Source: Mytilus californianus (taxonomy: Eukaryota; Mollusca; Bivalvia; Mytilida; Mytilidae). From it: a DNA stretch of 64,000 nucleotides. Made by a program: the position numbers and the translations under genes. The stretch's first letter is position 1; each line of letters begins with the position of its first letter. This document shows positions 53,309-64,000 of the stretch, piece by piece. The notes beneath the pieces were generated by a model. That model ran no database searches. It was not told the origin of the DNA and worked only from the letters and a program-made list of their open reading frames with translations. The DNA lies in NCBI RefSeq assembly GCF_021869535.1, contig NW_026262593.1:54425318-54489317 (forward strand). The letters run 5' to 3'.

Positions 53309-53559
53309 TTTTTATATACAATTTGCAATTATAATGCTTTACAAAGGCTTTGTTTCTGGCTAATATACGTTATTAAATATGAAAGAAATAAATAAGATAG
53401 ATGTATGAGTATCGGCAACCAGATTTTCCACAAAGTTGTCAAAAAAAAAAACTGGTTTGATATATCTATGCATTTCGGTAGACGAAAATAAATGTTGCAA
53501 AAAATTCTAACATTCAATCAACAGTAAACTAATATATCAATCATACCTTCACAGGAACA

Positions 53560-53850
53560 CAGACCTCCTAAGCAGGAGCACCCTCGGCGGCGAAATGTTC
53601 ACCATCAGTGTGACATCGATCTAGTGGTAGTTTAACTTACCAAATTAGATACAAGCGTACAATTAAGGGTCATCGGTGGCGCTCGAATCGAAATATTTGG
53701 AAAACATTTCAACATAAGATTTATAAGTGACGCTCGAATTGATACAATCTAAAGTTCAAATCAGTATCTAAGTTGAAAAATATGGAAGATAAAACCTTCT
53801 AAAAATTGTGTGATATCTGCCAAGATAAGGCCATATATGCCTGGAGGTAG
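53560..53850 (-). repeat. Family C-related repeat
   Basis: CACAGACCTCCTAAGCAGG, TGTGACATCGATCTAGTGG and two GGCGCTCGAAT(C/T)G / GACGCTCGAATTGA words (about 53678 and 53732), followed by AGTTGAAAAATATGGAAG. The GCTCGAAT word is shared with family C. Confidence 0.45.
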
Positions 53851-53854
53851 AAAG

Positions 53855-54540
53855 TCTTAAGTGTTTTGTACAAATATAGAAGATACTATATCTTAAACGA
53901 GGCACATGGGAATTTTTCTAGTTCAATGAGGCAACAGATCAGTAGAATTTAGAAATTATTAAGACACTAAGGTTTCAACTCCCTCAGACAAAAATGACTG
54001 TAGCTTGATTTGGCTATTATGTTTAGGTTATTCTTGTCGTATAGCACTTTAACTGTTACGGTTCTTATACATCCTTGGCTTTCAGATATTCAGCTTTGAC
54101 TATTCCTGCTGAAGTTTAATCCAGGAAAGCGCTTCGGACGTATACAATTTATGTTTAGATAATGCATATTTTAAGGTTTTTCTTGTCGTATAACACACCT
54201 AGGGGTGTCAGGATTGATCAAACTAAAGACCGACCGTAGGGAGTTCTTTCTTGTGGAACTCCTGATATCTCAAAGGGTTGTAATAAAACTCACTGACAAA
54301 TCTAGATATAAACTATAGAAATCGCTGTCCAGTTACAATAAAAATATAACTGTTATTTCATGAAGAAGAAAAACAAATGAATTGTTACGGTGTAGGAAAA
54401 ATACAAGTCACTTTGTAATTTATCATATTTATAAAAAGGGAATGCAAAGGGGGTTTTTTCTCCCTTGTTTCATGCCATTTTTACTGCGGATTATTTTTTT
54501 CAACAATTTTTAACGAACTATTCAGAAAGATTGTTTACTT
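53855..54540. other. No gene; short duplicated phrase
   Basis: TTATTCTTGTCGTATAGCAC at about 54029 and TTTTTCTTGTCGTATAACAC at about 54178 repeat a phrase within otherwise unassigned DNA that includes CCAGGAAAGCGCTTCGGACG. Confidence 0.35.
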
Positions 54541-54654
54541 TCGTTTGTCTGGTAACACAACTTTTTTTTCAATAATTGATTATCAGGATAAGATATTTTA
54601 CCTCACTAATTGTGAAGTATGTGTCTGTTCTTTTATAGAAAAAAATGAGAATAT

Positions 54655-54725
54655 TTGGTCATTTGATAGAGTAAAAGGTAATAATTCAAGAACTGGCACG
54701 AAGAGAGCACAAAATCGAAATGTAT
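54655..54725 (+). repeat. Unnamed dispersed repeat (partner of 22489-22565)
   Basis: CATTTGATAGAGTAAAAGG, AAGAACTGGCACGAAG and AGAGCACAAAATCG, parallel to the stretch at 22489-22565. Open frames on both strands here (54545-54835 plus, 54598-54840 minus) show no domain. Confidence 0.5.
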
Positions 54726-54729
54726 CACG

Positions 54730-55475
54730 AAAAATGGACAAATGTGAGATTTCCAATACAGTGGGAACTAACAAGATTGATACTTTTGTTTTTAAAAAAA
54801 ATTCTTCACATGAAATGTTCCACAGGTCACTATGAGGCACATTTCATTAAAACTTTGTATCGTCCTGGTTGTTTCTGCACTAGTATGACCTGTCGTTCTT
54901 AAAGAAAATAACTCCATAGAGGTATATATTGTTTTCTTATTTTACGAAAACAACCGTAAATACAACAGCTAATACAGTCAACATAACTACATTATCTTAG
55001 TTTAAAGTGACCAGTTGCAATTCCCCATGTCAAATGTTTGTAAATAAAACTAATCATTTAACATTCTTAAAAGAATTATTTAGTAAAAAAAAACAATTTG
55101 TTCATATTACACAGACTTACAAATTAACAGAAAAAGTCTTTTAAATGAATATAAATAAGTTTTCAAATAACCAAACGAGACTTACCTTTGTTATTACTGC
55201 AATTTAAATACATTACAAAGAGAACAAACTGCGCCAATTTACATTTGTAAATGTGTTTTCTTTTGTACCTTAAATTACAAATGAGAACATAGTATTATTT
55301 TTCGAATCTTAAATACAGACATTTTAACTTATGATGAATGGGTACATATTATGTAACATTAAACATGTGTATATTTCTGTTATGGTTCAGACACAGGGCA
55401 ACTTGATTAAAAAATCAACTTTGACAGAATTGAAGATCAAGGAAAGGTATACTTTACCAACTGAACTGAAAATAA
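54730..55475. other. No gene seen
   Basis: AT-rich. Nothing recognisable. Confidence 0.35.
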
Positions 55476-55477
55476 TG

Positions 55478-55895
55478 ACATGTCTTACTCAATCATTAAA
55501 ACACATATGTTACTTATATCTTTTGTACTAGAATTACATTTATTTCAAGGTCCCGAAAAGGTGACTTTCCGTCACACTTGTAACCAATTACAATGTTCAT
55601 TACTGAAACCGTTACCTACTTTTAAATGAATATGAAAGTTTGCTAATTTTGATAAAAAAAAATAATGTTTAAGTGATGTGTAATGTCTTACTCAATCATT
55701 AAAACCAATCTGTTACTTCACTCTTTTGTAGTAAAATTACATTTTTTCGAGGTCCCAGTGAAAAAAATACCTGATGTTTAAGTAATGTGTGATGTCTTAC
55801 TCAACCATTAAAATCAATCTGTTACTTCATAATTTTGTACTAAAATTACTTTTTTCTCGAGGTTCCAGTGAAAAAAATACCTGATGTTTAAGTGA
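55478..55895 (+). repeat. 109-110-bp tandem repeat
   Basis: The phrase ATGTTTAAGT(G/A)ATG starts at 55665, 55774 and 55884 (periods 109 and 110). Each unit contains TGTCTTACTCAA(T/C)CATTAAAA, TCTGTTACTTCA and TTTTGTA(G/C)TAAAATTAC, then CGAGGT(C/T)CCAGTG. A more distant third unit begins near 55480. Confidence 0.8.
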
Positions 55896-56049
55896 TGGGC
55901 AAGGAAACGGTAAATACAAAAATCAACATAGTACACTACCAAAAATTGTATCACACTTCTAATATACATTTCTACCCTCTTGCAAATCAGTACTGAACGG
56001 CAACATGATAAAATCGTAATGTTATACTTTTGATAAATTCAGTACTACT

Positions 56050-56275
56050 GAATTTTATACTTATATTTGTACAGTTACTTATTTCTAATTCTCAGTTGTG
56101 ATATTTTCAGTAGTGTAACTGTACTGAATTTTTCAGTACTGTAACAGTACCGATTTTTTTCAGAACTGTAACAGTACCGATTTTTTCAGCACTGTAACAA
56201 TACTGAGTTTTTCAGTATTGTAACAATACTGATTTTTGCAGTACTGAAACAGTATTGTCTTTTTAAGTGTTTTTC
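56050..56275. repeat. Palindromic CAGTACTGTAACAGTACTG minisatellite
   Basis: About seven units of roughly 31 bp, each TTTTTCAGTACTGTAACAGT or similar. The core CAGTACTG-TAA-CAGTACTG contains two self-complementary halves. Variation between units is mostly single bases (AACTG, ACCGA, AATAC). Confidence 0.85.
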
Positions 56276-56279
56276 ATGG

Positions 56280-56720
56280 ACTGATTTATTCCCTATCGAA
56301 TCAGTACTTGATTTTTGGTGCTCACCTTGTCTTTATCAATCATCTCCCTTCTGTTTAGGTAGGTGATCCTTTTATCAATTTACATAATTAAAATGGAAGT
56401 TTCTGTAGCCAGCATATATTCTTTAAGAGAAATCTATGGATTCTAAATTGGAAATTTGATGCTTTAAAGACATAATTATGAAAGTAAGTTTCTTCATCGA
56501 TTGTGTGTGGTTTGTATACAAATGTTTACCAATTTGGAGAAAATTCAATCAGTGATATTTCTGATAATAACAGAGATAAATGCATTATTTTGGGGATTTA
56601 TAGTTATAGTTCAATGAGTCTACAGTTGTATGCAAAACTTTACCAAAATCTGTGACATAGCCAATTTACTGTACAGTCCGTCTTTGTTAATTTCGTTTTT
56701 AAGGATGTTAGTTCACATTC
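56280..56720. other. No gene seen
   Basis: Non-coding with no recognised repeat. Confidence 0.35.
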
Positions 56721-56724
56721 AATC

Positions 56725-56915
56725 ACTGTTTCCATAATTATTGTTTTGCATTTGTCATTTCGGGGTCTTTTATAGCTTACTGTGCGGTATGGGTTTTGCT
56801 CATTGTTGAAGGCCGTACGGTGACCTATAGTTGTTAACTTTTATGTTGTTTGGTCTCCGGTGGAAAGTTGTCTCATTGGCAATTATAACACATCTTTTTA
56901 TTTTTATATGTATAT
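56725..56915 (+). repeat. Family A repeat, end part
   Basis: TTTTGCATTTGTCATTTCGGG, TTTATAGCTTACTGTGCGG, GTTGAAGGCCGTACGGTGACC and AGTTGTCTCATTGGCAATTA. Close to the consensus as I know it. Confidence 0.85.
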
Positions 56916-56919
56916 TAAA

Positions 56920-58675
56920 AAGAACGCTTTGGTTATTTTTTTATACTATTTTCATAGATTGAGTATGGCTTGTATTTTAATTTGAATGCATTATATATAT
57001 ATATAAAATTCCTTAATACCACAAGATAAGCGTGACCTATCCTGATTGACTTATGTATATTCCTGACCATAATATACTTTTCAAATACTTACTTGTTTTA
57101 ATATGTCAGACCTTCTAGTACCAAAGGATTCTCTTACTTTTAAAATGACTTAAACTACTCAATCTATTTTTGATGAATATATATTCATTTTAAAGTATGG
57201 GTTGTCTATACTTATAAGCAGTATCCTGGTTCTGGTACAATACCAGATGTACATTGATGTAAATAATATTTATTTTGTGCTATTTACGATACATGTACCA
57301 CATTTATTCAGAAATTATAAAAATTATTCTCTCTCTTAAATAATACATGTAATATAACTTTGAGAAATGTTTCCAATGATTAAATAAATTAATTCCAACT
57401 TTAATGTGAAGAAGTGCTTCTAGTGATATTTTAGATTGGTATTAAGCAACCCTTATACTATTACTGCATAATCTGATACTATACTTTTTTTGTCTCTTTC
57501 AAAAAATGCAAGAAAATATTCTTCTTGATCAAATACCTACACCTTTACAGGGTATTTCATTATATATTAGTGTACCATATTTTTTTTTATCCAATAAGGT
57601 TTTGTGTGAATGGGTGTGAATATGAGTATTGCAGAGATTTCAAGTATATAGTCAAATCAAGTGTATGATTAAGTATATTTTTTATACTTTTATAACATGA
57701 TGACTAAAATCAACAGTTTCGTGTGCCGTTCAAAACCGTACAAGTCAACTGTAATTCACCATGAATGCTGTGGACAATTGTAATGATTAAAACTTTAATT
57801 TAATTTTAATTTTAATATTTTTTTAACTTTTAACATATGTATAGGAACAACATTGTATTAATCCCGCACAATTCAGTCTTTACATTTTTAGTTCACAGGT
57901 GATATTTCTTGGTACATGTAGATTGGTTATTCCAGACGACACTTTACTTCTAATATGAGCTCATTATAAACATCCATCTTTTATGTTTTGGTACTTGTAC
58001 GAAACTTGGGATTGCATGGTACATGAATGTTATTTTTTCTGATGAGTGCCATATTAATACATTCTTCTGTACAGGTCTTTAACTTTCACATCGAAGGTTC
58101 ATATTTCAGCTCCAGTCTCCTATGCCGTTAATCATTCTGTGGAAAGAAAATGTCCAATTTGACTTTATGAAGGCTATTAAACTTTCTTATGTTTCCTTAT
58201 TTCTGTGTTGTTTTAATATAAAAGAATGTTCAACTGTTAAAGGGAATTAAAATGTACTTATTACTTTATATACTAATACATGTACATATATATATAATCG
58301 AAGTTGAAATTTGTTCCTAAATAAAAAAAATTTAAATAAAATGATTATATCTTTCATCCCTAAAGTATTGGTGTTTGCCAGTGGCAAATATTTCATGCAC
58401 GTGTAGCTTTTACAATCTGTTCATTTATGTGATATTCATGGTCAGGTTTGTGAAACTTTCGTCAATCCATTTATGTGGTCTGTATTGTCAGGTAGATCAT
58501 TTTCCAAATTCCAATGAATAAATATGAATACTTGATCAATCGTTTGCTTAAATATATAGCAAGCATATTTTGTTTCGATTCTTCAGCTTGGAAAAAAAGA
58601 AACAAATACTCTCCATTGCTTGTAAATAAAAAAAAATTGAGAAATTAAAATATCCATCTTCATACAAAATGCATA
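56920..58675. other. No gene seen
   Basis: 1.75 kb of AT-rich DNA with a short (TA)n at about 56993-57005. No frame, repeat or structure I can support. Confidence 0.4.
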
Positions 58676-58679
58676 TTAT

Positions 58680-59045
58680 TATAAAAATAAGAAGATGTGG
58701 TATTATTGCCAATGAGACAATTCTCCACCAGAGACCAAATGACATAGACGTTAACAATTATAGGCCCTGTACGTCCTTCAACAATGAGCAAACCCCATAC
58801 CGCATAGTGAGCTAAAACAAATCCCGAAATAAAACAAATTCAAGCGAGAAAAATAACGGCCTGATTTATGTACAAAATATAAAAAACGAAAAACAAATAT
58901 GATATACAGCAACAAACAACAGCCACTTAATAATAGGCAGCAGTCCTGACTTGGAACAGGTACATACAAAATGTGGCGGGGTTAAACATGTTTGTTGGCG
59001 CCAAACCCTCTCCCTTACCTGGGACAGTGGTAGACTAATGTCAAA
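58680..59045 (-). repeat. Family A repeat
   Basis: AAATAAGAAGATGTGGTATTATTGCC, GACAATTCTCCACCAGAGACC, CGTCCTTCAACAATGAGC, CATACCGCATAGTGAGC, TCCTGACTTGGAACAGGTAC and GTGGCGGGGTTAAACATG, ending at CCTTACCTGGGACAGTGG. The frames crossing it are incidental. Confidence 0.85.
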
Positions 59046-59049
59046 GTTG

Positions 59050-60915
59050 TTCCAAAAATGTGGAAAAATAAAAAAAAACATAAGGATGTATTCTTCTGGT
59101 GTTTCAGTCTTGTTGAAATCTCGTTCGGGAATTATTTCCAAAACATGTGATACAAACGGAAAATGTCAATGAATTAAAAAGATATTACATGTTTAAATAA
59201 ACTAAACTCTTAGAAAACTTGTGTGCGTACAATAAGTAGTTTTTGAGTAATAAAATTTCTAAATTTTAAAACCAATCCGGTCAGTGTCATCAGCCAAAAT
59301 GTTGAGAAAATGGGTGCGGGGTACGAAGAAATAATTTTACAAAAAATATGTACATTCCTGGACCCATATCAATTTTTCTTTTCAAAATTCTTAGATATGT
59401 ATTTTTTCAATCATTTATAAGAAAGAAGTTGAAATAGTATGCTTTTTGTTCTAAAAAGAAAGAGAAAAATTCGAAACATACAAAATTGACAGCATGGTCA
59501 ATTTGACACGAAAAAGCAACAACATTTTATAAAACTTTCTAATATTAAAACAAACCTATAGTTTTTTAAGGTAAATTTATTCAGATTGATCCACTTCATC
59601 TTTAGTTAAAGTATGAAAAAAAGTTTAATAGTGAAACTGTGATTTTTTTCATGATAATAGCCTAAAAATGCGTAAAAATTGATTAAAATGGGAAAATCAT
59701 TAAAAATGGGGTACTTTCAAACAGCTGTAGCAAAAAAAAGAAGTGCACCACCATATGATTTTTCTTCATCAATTACTTTCTTAGTCATATAAACCCAAAA
59801 AAGCAGGTTAAGAAGAAAAGGTTAATTCTAGAAATGTTTGGCTCCTCAGAGATATAGAAAGTTTAGTCTGTTTCACAAATAAACGAATTTGAAACAAAAT
59901 GTCAATATAGTTACAATTAAGGTACCCGCACAAGTGGATTCGGGGAAGAAGAAGGGAAAGAAGTGGGAAGTGGGAAAAATTACTGTGTGAAAAAAAAAAG
60001 GATTTGGGAAATGAGCACCCCGTGTAACCCCAACCCCCCCCCCCCCCCCTCCCTTTTTCCAAACATAAGTTCATAAATATTCCCCATTTGCAAAAGTATT
60101 TAAACTGTTTCATAAAGTATATATATAATATGAACATTCAAAACAACCTAAATACTTACCATACATTTTTTCCAGAAGAAATTTAAAAAAAACAACAGTA
60201 AATATTTCTTTTCCTTTCTTAGTGCGCGTTCAAAAAAATAACGTAGGTAAACAATGGATGACGTGATGTCTTAAATCAAATCATATAAACGTTTTACAAT
60301 AAGCAATTACATGTTCTACATTGAAGCGCTTTTGTGATTACGATAATAATATCAACGGCAAGATTTTGAGACAACAGCAGAGTCTGAGAACATGTTGTTA
60401 TAGATACCAGGCACAGAAACAGACGATTGCCATGGCAAGTCAGAGATGAAGGGTCATTTTCGAATCATCTACGGATTGCTGCTGTTCATTTATGTTTTAC
60501 GATCACTAATAATCGAAACAATTTTCAAAGAATTTCTTCTTTCATCATACATTTACCCGTTTTATTTTGTGAACATACTGATACATATACCTATTTCTAT
60601 CACAGCATACATGCAGACATAAACATTTCAAGTTCGAATATTGGCCCAGCTTGGTGAGCGGGTACGGTTAGGTGTTGGCAAAGTCAACCGTTACGAGAAA
60701 ACCCAGCGTCCCCAGTTTGGAAAAATATACATACACTAGAAAATATGAATATTTATAAAGCTTATATCAACACGAAATTGTATTGACATCAAGTTTGAGC
60801 AGCAACTACCACCCCAAGTATTTTACAATGCATATTAATTGGTCAAAACGAAATATCAGTGGCGTAAAAGTAGATTGATTAAGGGGGGATCCTGAAAGTG
60901 ACAAGCAAAAACAAA
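59050..60915. other. No gene; C run
   Basis: Unassigned. A run of about 18 C, interrupted by two A, lies near 60029-60051. Frames at 59808-60137 (minus) and 60427-60657 (plus) have no domain. Confidence 0.4.
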
Positions 60916-60919
60916 CATC

Positions 60920-61080
60920 TATGTTAGGGCCTTTAAACGGTATGGGTTTTTCTCATTGTTGAAGGCCGCACGGTTGCCTATAATTGTTTACATCCACTTC
61001 ATTTGATCTTAGGTGGATAGTTGTCTCATCATGCCCATTGGCAATCATTCCACATCTCCCTATTTTTTTTATCTATAGTT
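60920..61080 (+). repeat. Family A repeat, end part
   Basis: GGGCCTTTAAACGGTATGGG, GTTGAAGGCCGCACGGTTGCC, TTAGGTGGATAGTTGTCTC and GGCAATCATTCCACATCTCCC. Confidence 0.8.
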
Positions 61081-61084
61081 TTTT

Positions 61085-61380
61085 AGTCAAATACTCTAGT
61101 TGTTAGTCAGTTTCCTCTCTATTATTGCCCTTCCCCCCAAAAAAAAAAATTATAACAATATTGTGAATACAAGAACATACATGTATTACAGTGTAGGTAT
61201 TTTCATATAGATAGCAACATAAAAGATGTTTTGAGTATAGATATCATATGCTGTCTTCAACAATAGAGAGGTGTCTAAACCCAATTCTTCTTCTTTTGAT
61301 CTTTACATCCTTTATAGAATTACCATGCAATGTAAGTAAGTAGTAAAGCTCTACCACCAAAAACTCATTTCACTAAGAAT
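61085..61380. other. No gene seen
   Basis: Short AT-rich spacer. Confidence 0.35.
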
Positions 61381-62039
61381 TAATACATGTAAAATTGAGA
61401 ATGGAAATTGGGAATATTTCAAAGACACAACAACCCGATCAAAGAGCAGACAACTGCCGAAGGCCACCAATGGGTCTTCAACGCAGCGAGAAAATCCCGC
61501 ACCCGGATGTGGTCCTCAGCTGGCCCCTAAATAAAATTGTGTACTAGTTCAGTGAAAATGGACGTCACACTAAACTCCAAAACATATAAATGAACTAAAA
61601 TTAAAAAAACATACAAGACTAACAAAGGCCAGAGGCTCCTGACTTGGGACAGGCGCAAAAATGCGGCGGGGTTAAACATGTTTTGGGAGATCTCAACCCT
61701 CCCCTATACCTCTAGCCAATGTAGAATAAAGAAACACATAGCAATACGCACAGTAAAACTCAGTTCAAATGAAGTCCGAGTCCGATGTCAGAATAGGTAA
61801 CAAAAGAAACTAAGCAAATGACAATGACACATAAATGAACAAAGGACTACTAGCAGTTACTGACATGCCAGCTCCAGACCTCAACTAAACTGATTGAAAG
61901 ATTATGTCTTCATCATATGAAAATCAAGTACAATCCCTCCCGTATAAGGGGTTTAGTATAATACCATCATAAAATATATAAGAAGAACATAACCCGTATC
62001 ATGCCAATAACTGATTTTTGAATAAATGTGTTTATTTCC

Positions 62040-63043
62040 GATGCAAAGACCCTATGAGTGAATCAATATTAATACCAAAATATGCAATCCTTAATGACTT
62101 GACAACGGTATCGTAACTTTATCCTTTCCGAATAAGTCTGTTTAAAAGTTTGGTTAGCTTTTGAGGTGAATGCCGACATTTTTGTGCTTTGTAAAGAGTA
62201 TTACCATAACATATTGGATGTGAAATACCCGAACGTATAAGATGTCTGTATGTTGATTTATATTTAGGAATGATGTCCTTGTACGATGATAAAATTTAGT
62301 AAATGTTTTGACTAGTTTGTGATATCGAAAACCCTGGTGTAATAATATTTCAGTAATACAGAGATTTCTTTCGTTGAAATCAAATAGTTGTTACATACAC
62401 GAGCGAATCGAACAAGTTGAGATACATAAACACCATAAGATGGTGACAAAGGAACGTCACCATCTTAAAAATGATGATTAACAATAGGAAATGAAAAATC
62501 ATCTCTTTTATCATAAATTTTGGTATGAAGCTTCCCGTTAAAGATATAGATATCAAGATACAGGAAAGGGCAGTGTTCTTTGTTAGTATTACCTTTATTT
62601 AAAGTCAGTTCGGCAGGATAAATCTCTTTAGTGTACATACTGAAGTCGCCATTATTGAAAGCCAATATATCATCTAAATATCTAAAAGTGTTATTAAATT
62701 TTTGAATCAGATGTTGATTCGATTGGTCTTTGCTGATTTTAGTCATATATTGTAACTCATAACAATACAGAAACAGGTCCGCAATAAGTGGTGCACAGTT
62801 AGTCCCCATGGGAATTCCGATAACCTGACGATATACGGAATCTCCATAGCAAATAAAAATGTTATCTAGTAAAAATTCAAGGGCAGTTATAGTATCAAAG
62901 CAGGTCCAATTGACATATTTCTTTTGTTTGTTGTTACTAAAAAATGACCTAAAAGAGTTTGAACATATATATTCGCATTCCGACTTTTTAAATGCCCATT
63001 TAATCAGGTGTGTTAATTTTTTCTTAATAAGATTATGAGGCAA
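62040..63043 (-). pseudogene. Penelope-like reverse transcriptase core and C-terminus
   Basis: Frame from 63043 down to 62465: LIKKKLTHLIKWAFKKSE, NWTCFDTITALEFLLDNIFI, CYGDSVYRQVIGIPMGTN with CAPLIADLFLYCYE following, NTFRYLDDILAFNNGDFSMY (catalytic Asp pair), YPAELTLNKGNTNKEHCPFL, KIYDKRDDFSFPIVNHHF, then a stop at 62465-62467 where the sister copy at 37612-38468 reads on. Beyond it, remnants PLSPSYGVYVSQLVRFARVC and TRVFDIT in shifting frames continue to about 62040. The same subfamily as 37612-38468. Inactivated. Confidence 0.8.
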
Positions 63044-63044
63044 A

Positions 63045-63370
63045 GTGCTATATAGGGTTGAAAAATCAAAACTTTGAACAGATTCGAAATCACCAATTTA
63101 AGCATGCAATTTATCAAGAACTTCCAACGAATGTTTGACACTCCAAAAGTAATTAATTCCACTATTTTCAAAGGCCTTATTTGAACAATTTATAATCAGG
63201 TTTTTTATTGTACCAAGTGTACTAGTAAGTATAATAGATAGTTTGGTAGTGGATCAATGGCTTGAAGACGAAATAAATCTATATTTGTAAGGAGTCTTGT
63301 GCAGCTTCGGAAGCCAGTACATAGTTGGAACTTTCATTGTATTTGGTTCTGCTTGTAAAGAGGTAGCTAA
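63045..63370 (-). pseudogene. RT finger region, heavily decayed
   Basis: Remnants in mixed frames on the minus strand (e.g. near 63285 PLPNYLLY and around 63110 KFLINCMLKLVI) link the N-terminal block to the palm. Several stops. Confidence 0.5.
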
Positions 63371-63374
63371 AAGT

Positions 63375-63875
63375 TTATGTTTTTTTACAGATGTCATTTT
63401 CCGAAAATGGAGTCAGTTGGAATGTTGGTGAATTCGTGATTTCCTTTTGTAGAACTTCAAAGTAAAATTTACGCCAAACAATAATGATATTATTAGCAGC
63501 CTTATCAGCCTGGACAAAATCATATTCCTTGGCGAGTTCTTTTAGCTTATGTTTGATACGATGAATTGGGCTATTATGGTTGTTGTTAGGAGTAAAATGA
63601 TCTTTAAAATGTTGAATACGTATATCAACTATGTTCATTACCGGATAAAAAAATGAATCTAATGATTTCTTGTCAGCTTTTTCTCGTTTTATTCATTTAG
63701 AGCAGTAAGTACGGAGTGAGTCGTGGATGATGTTACGACACTCATTCCAATTAATAATTGACGGGGGACGATATTTAGGTCCTTTACTGAGGAATGATTT
63801 CAACTCTCGGTCACGAACAATGTTATACATATATGTATATATATGAGAAACTGTTGATACTATTATAGTATACAA
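63375..63875 (-). pseudogene. Penelope-like ORF, N-terminal block
   Basis: Two open pieces. 63875-63693 encodes VRDRELKSFLSKGPKYRPPS and NECRNIIHDSLRTYCSK, then a stop. 63638-63375 encodes RIQHFKDHFTPNNNHNS, HKLKELAKEYDFVQADKAAN and NIIIVWRKFYFEVLQKEI. The F(V/I)xADKAxNNxIxVW motif is the conserved N-terminal element of this RT family. It confirms that the 61.4-63.9 kb copy once covered nearly the full ORF. Confidence 0.7.
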
Positions 63876-63929
63876 TATCGCAAGTTAAAAATGTGAATAA
63901 ATTTAACCAAGGATGGGCGATAAACGGTC

Positions 63930-64000
63930 ATTTTTCATCTGACCTTGACTTCATTTTCATGGTTCACTGGTCAATGTTTACTTTTCATGGTTTGGTCTCT
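63930..64000 (+). repeat. Family E repeat, cut by window end
   Basis: TTTTTCATCTGACCTTGAC, TTCATTTTCATGGTTCACTGG and TCAATGTTTACTTTTCATGG match the head of the repeat at 23150-23220. It continues past the window. Confidence 0.65.

Larger units (their letters stand above)
61385..63880 (-). mobile_element. Penelope-like element, most complete copy
   Basis: Reads right to left. Coding remnants start near 63875, the catalytic RT core is at 63043-62465, the C-terminus is near 62040, and the non-coding 3' tail runs to about 61385. The tail includes family G words (GGGTCTTCAACGCAGCG on the plus strand) and the shared CTCCTGACTTGGGACAGG module at about 61637. The order of parts (N-terminal block, palm, thumb, tail) is the most complete of the five RT copies in the window. 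No GIY-YIG endonuclease is visible. No target duplication or terminal repeat could be identified. Confidence 0.7.

Noticed and set aside
54545..54902. Overlapping frames on both strands
   Set aside because: No domain, and the DNA is part of an unnamed repeat shared with 22489-22565.
1..64000. tRNA, rRNA or other structural RNA genes
   Set aside because: Only the tRNA-like heads of the two SINEs were seen; no cloverleaf with a full acceptor stem was found by eye.

Overview
This is AT-rich animal genomic DNA, almost certainly from a bivalve mollusc and most likely a mussel (Mytilidae, e.g. Mytilus). The evidence is a non-coding repeat ('family A' below), recognisable by a GAAGATGTGGTATGATTGCC end and a CGTACGGCCTTCAACAATGAG core, which I know as a very common mussel repeat and which occurs here about 15 times on both strands. 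Other bivalve-type repeats, a tRNA-derived SINE, Penelope-like reverse transcriptases and L1/Tx1-like LINEs fit the same lineage. Nothing bacterial, organellar or viral was seen. The window is mainly a graveyard of nested mobile elements. I did not find a multi-gene system.

Layout. 1-9 kb: family A copies, two Penelope-like fragments and associated 3' tail modules. 9-12 kb: featureless. 12-18 kb: a candidate 4.2-kb terminal-inverted-repeat (TIR) pair (12044/16202) enclosing a foldback, a SINE and a cluster of GTTGCTAGGCAAC palindromes, followed by a Penelope-like fragment. 18.3-20.8 kb: a long imperfect inverted repeat enclosing a perfect-looking 128-bp hairpin. 21.1-22.2 kb: a 179/186-bp tandem array. 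23-27 kb: bivalve repeats, a second SINE and a degenerate CATGCG minisatellite.

28.8-31.1 kb, minus strand: the only convincing host gene. Three exons with matching splice phases (1-1-0) encode a small secreted cysteine-rich protein. The first exon was not found, and a decayed duplicate of one exon lies at about 28.0-28.1 kb.

32.7-50.4 kb: LINE territory. A dead, truncated L1/Tx1-like copy (32.74-35.1 kb) is followed by a second copy (ORF1 at 35.3 kb, ORF2 from 40216 to about 50.0 kb) that is broken by later insertions. These are a Penelope-like block with AT microsatellites and 540-bp tandem units (about 36.1-38.7 kb), a 5963-bp TIR element (40704-46666) with a 4-bp target duplication, and a family A copy (about 46960-47839). 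Removing the TIR element plus one GAGA restores the LINE reading frame exactly, so that insertion is well supported.

50.4-61 kb: mostly unannotatable DNA with a foldback element, a TGACGTCA triplet, two short tandem arrays and family A copies. 61.4-63.9 kb: the most complete Penelope-like element, on the minus strand and inactivated by stops and frameshifts. The window ends inside another bivalve repeat.

Family names A-G are labels for this report only. Assignments to named superfamilies rest on remembered motifs, not on a search.
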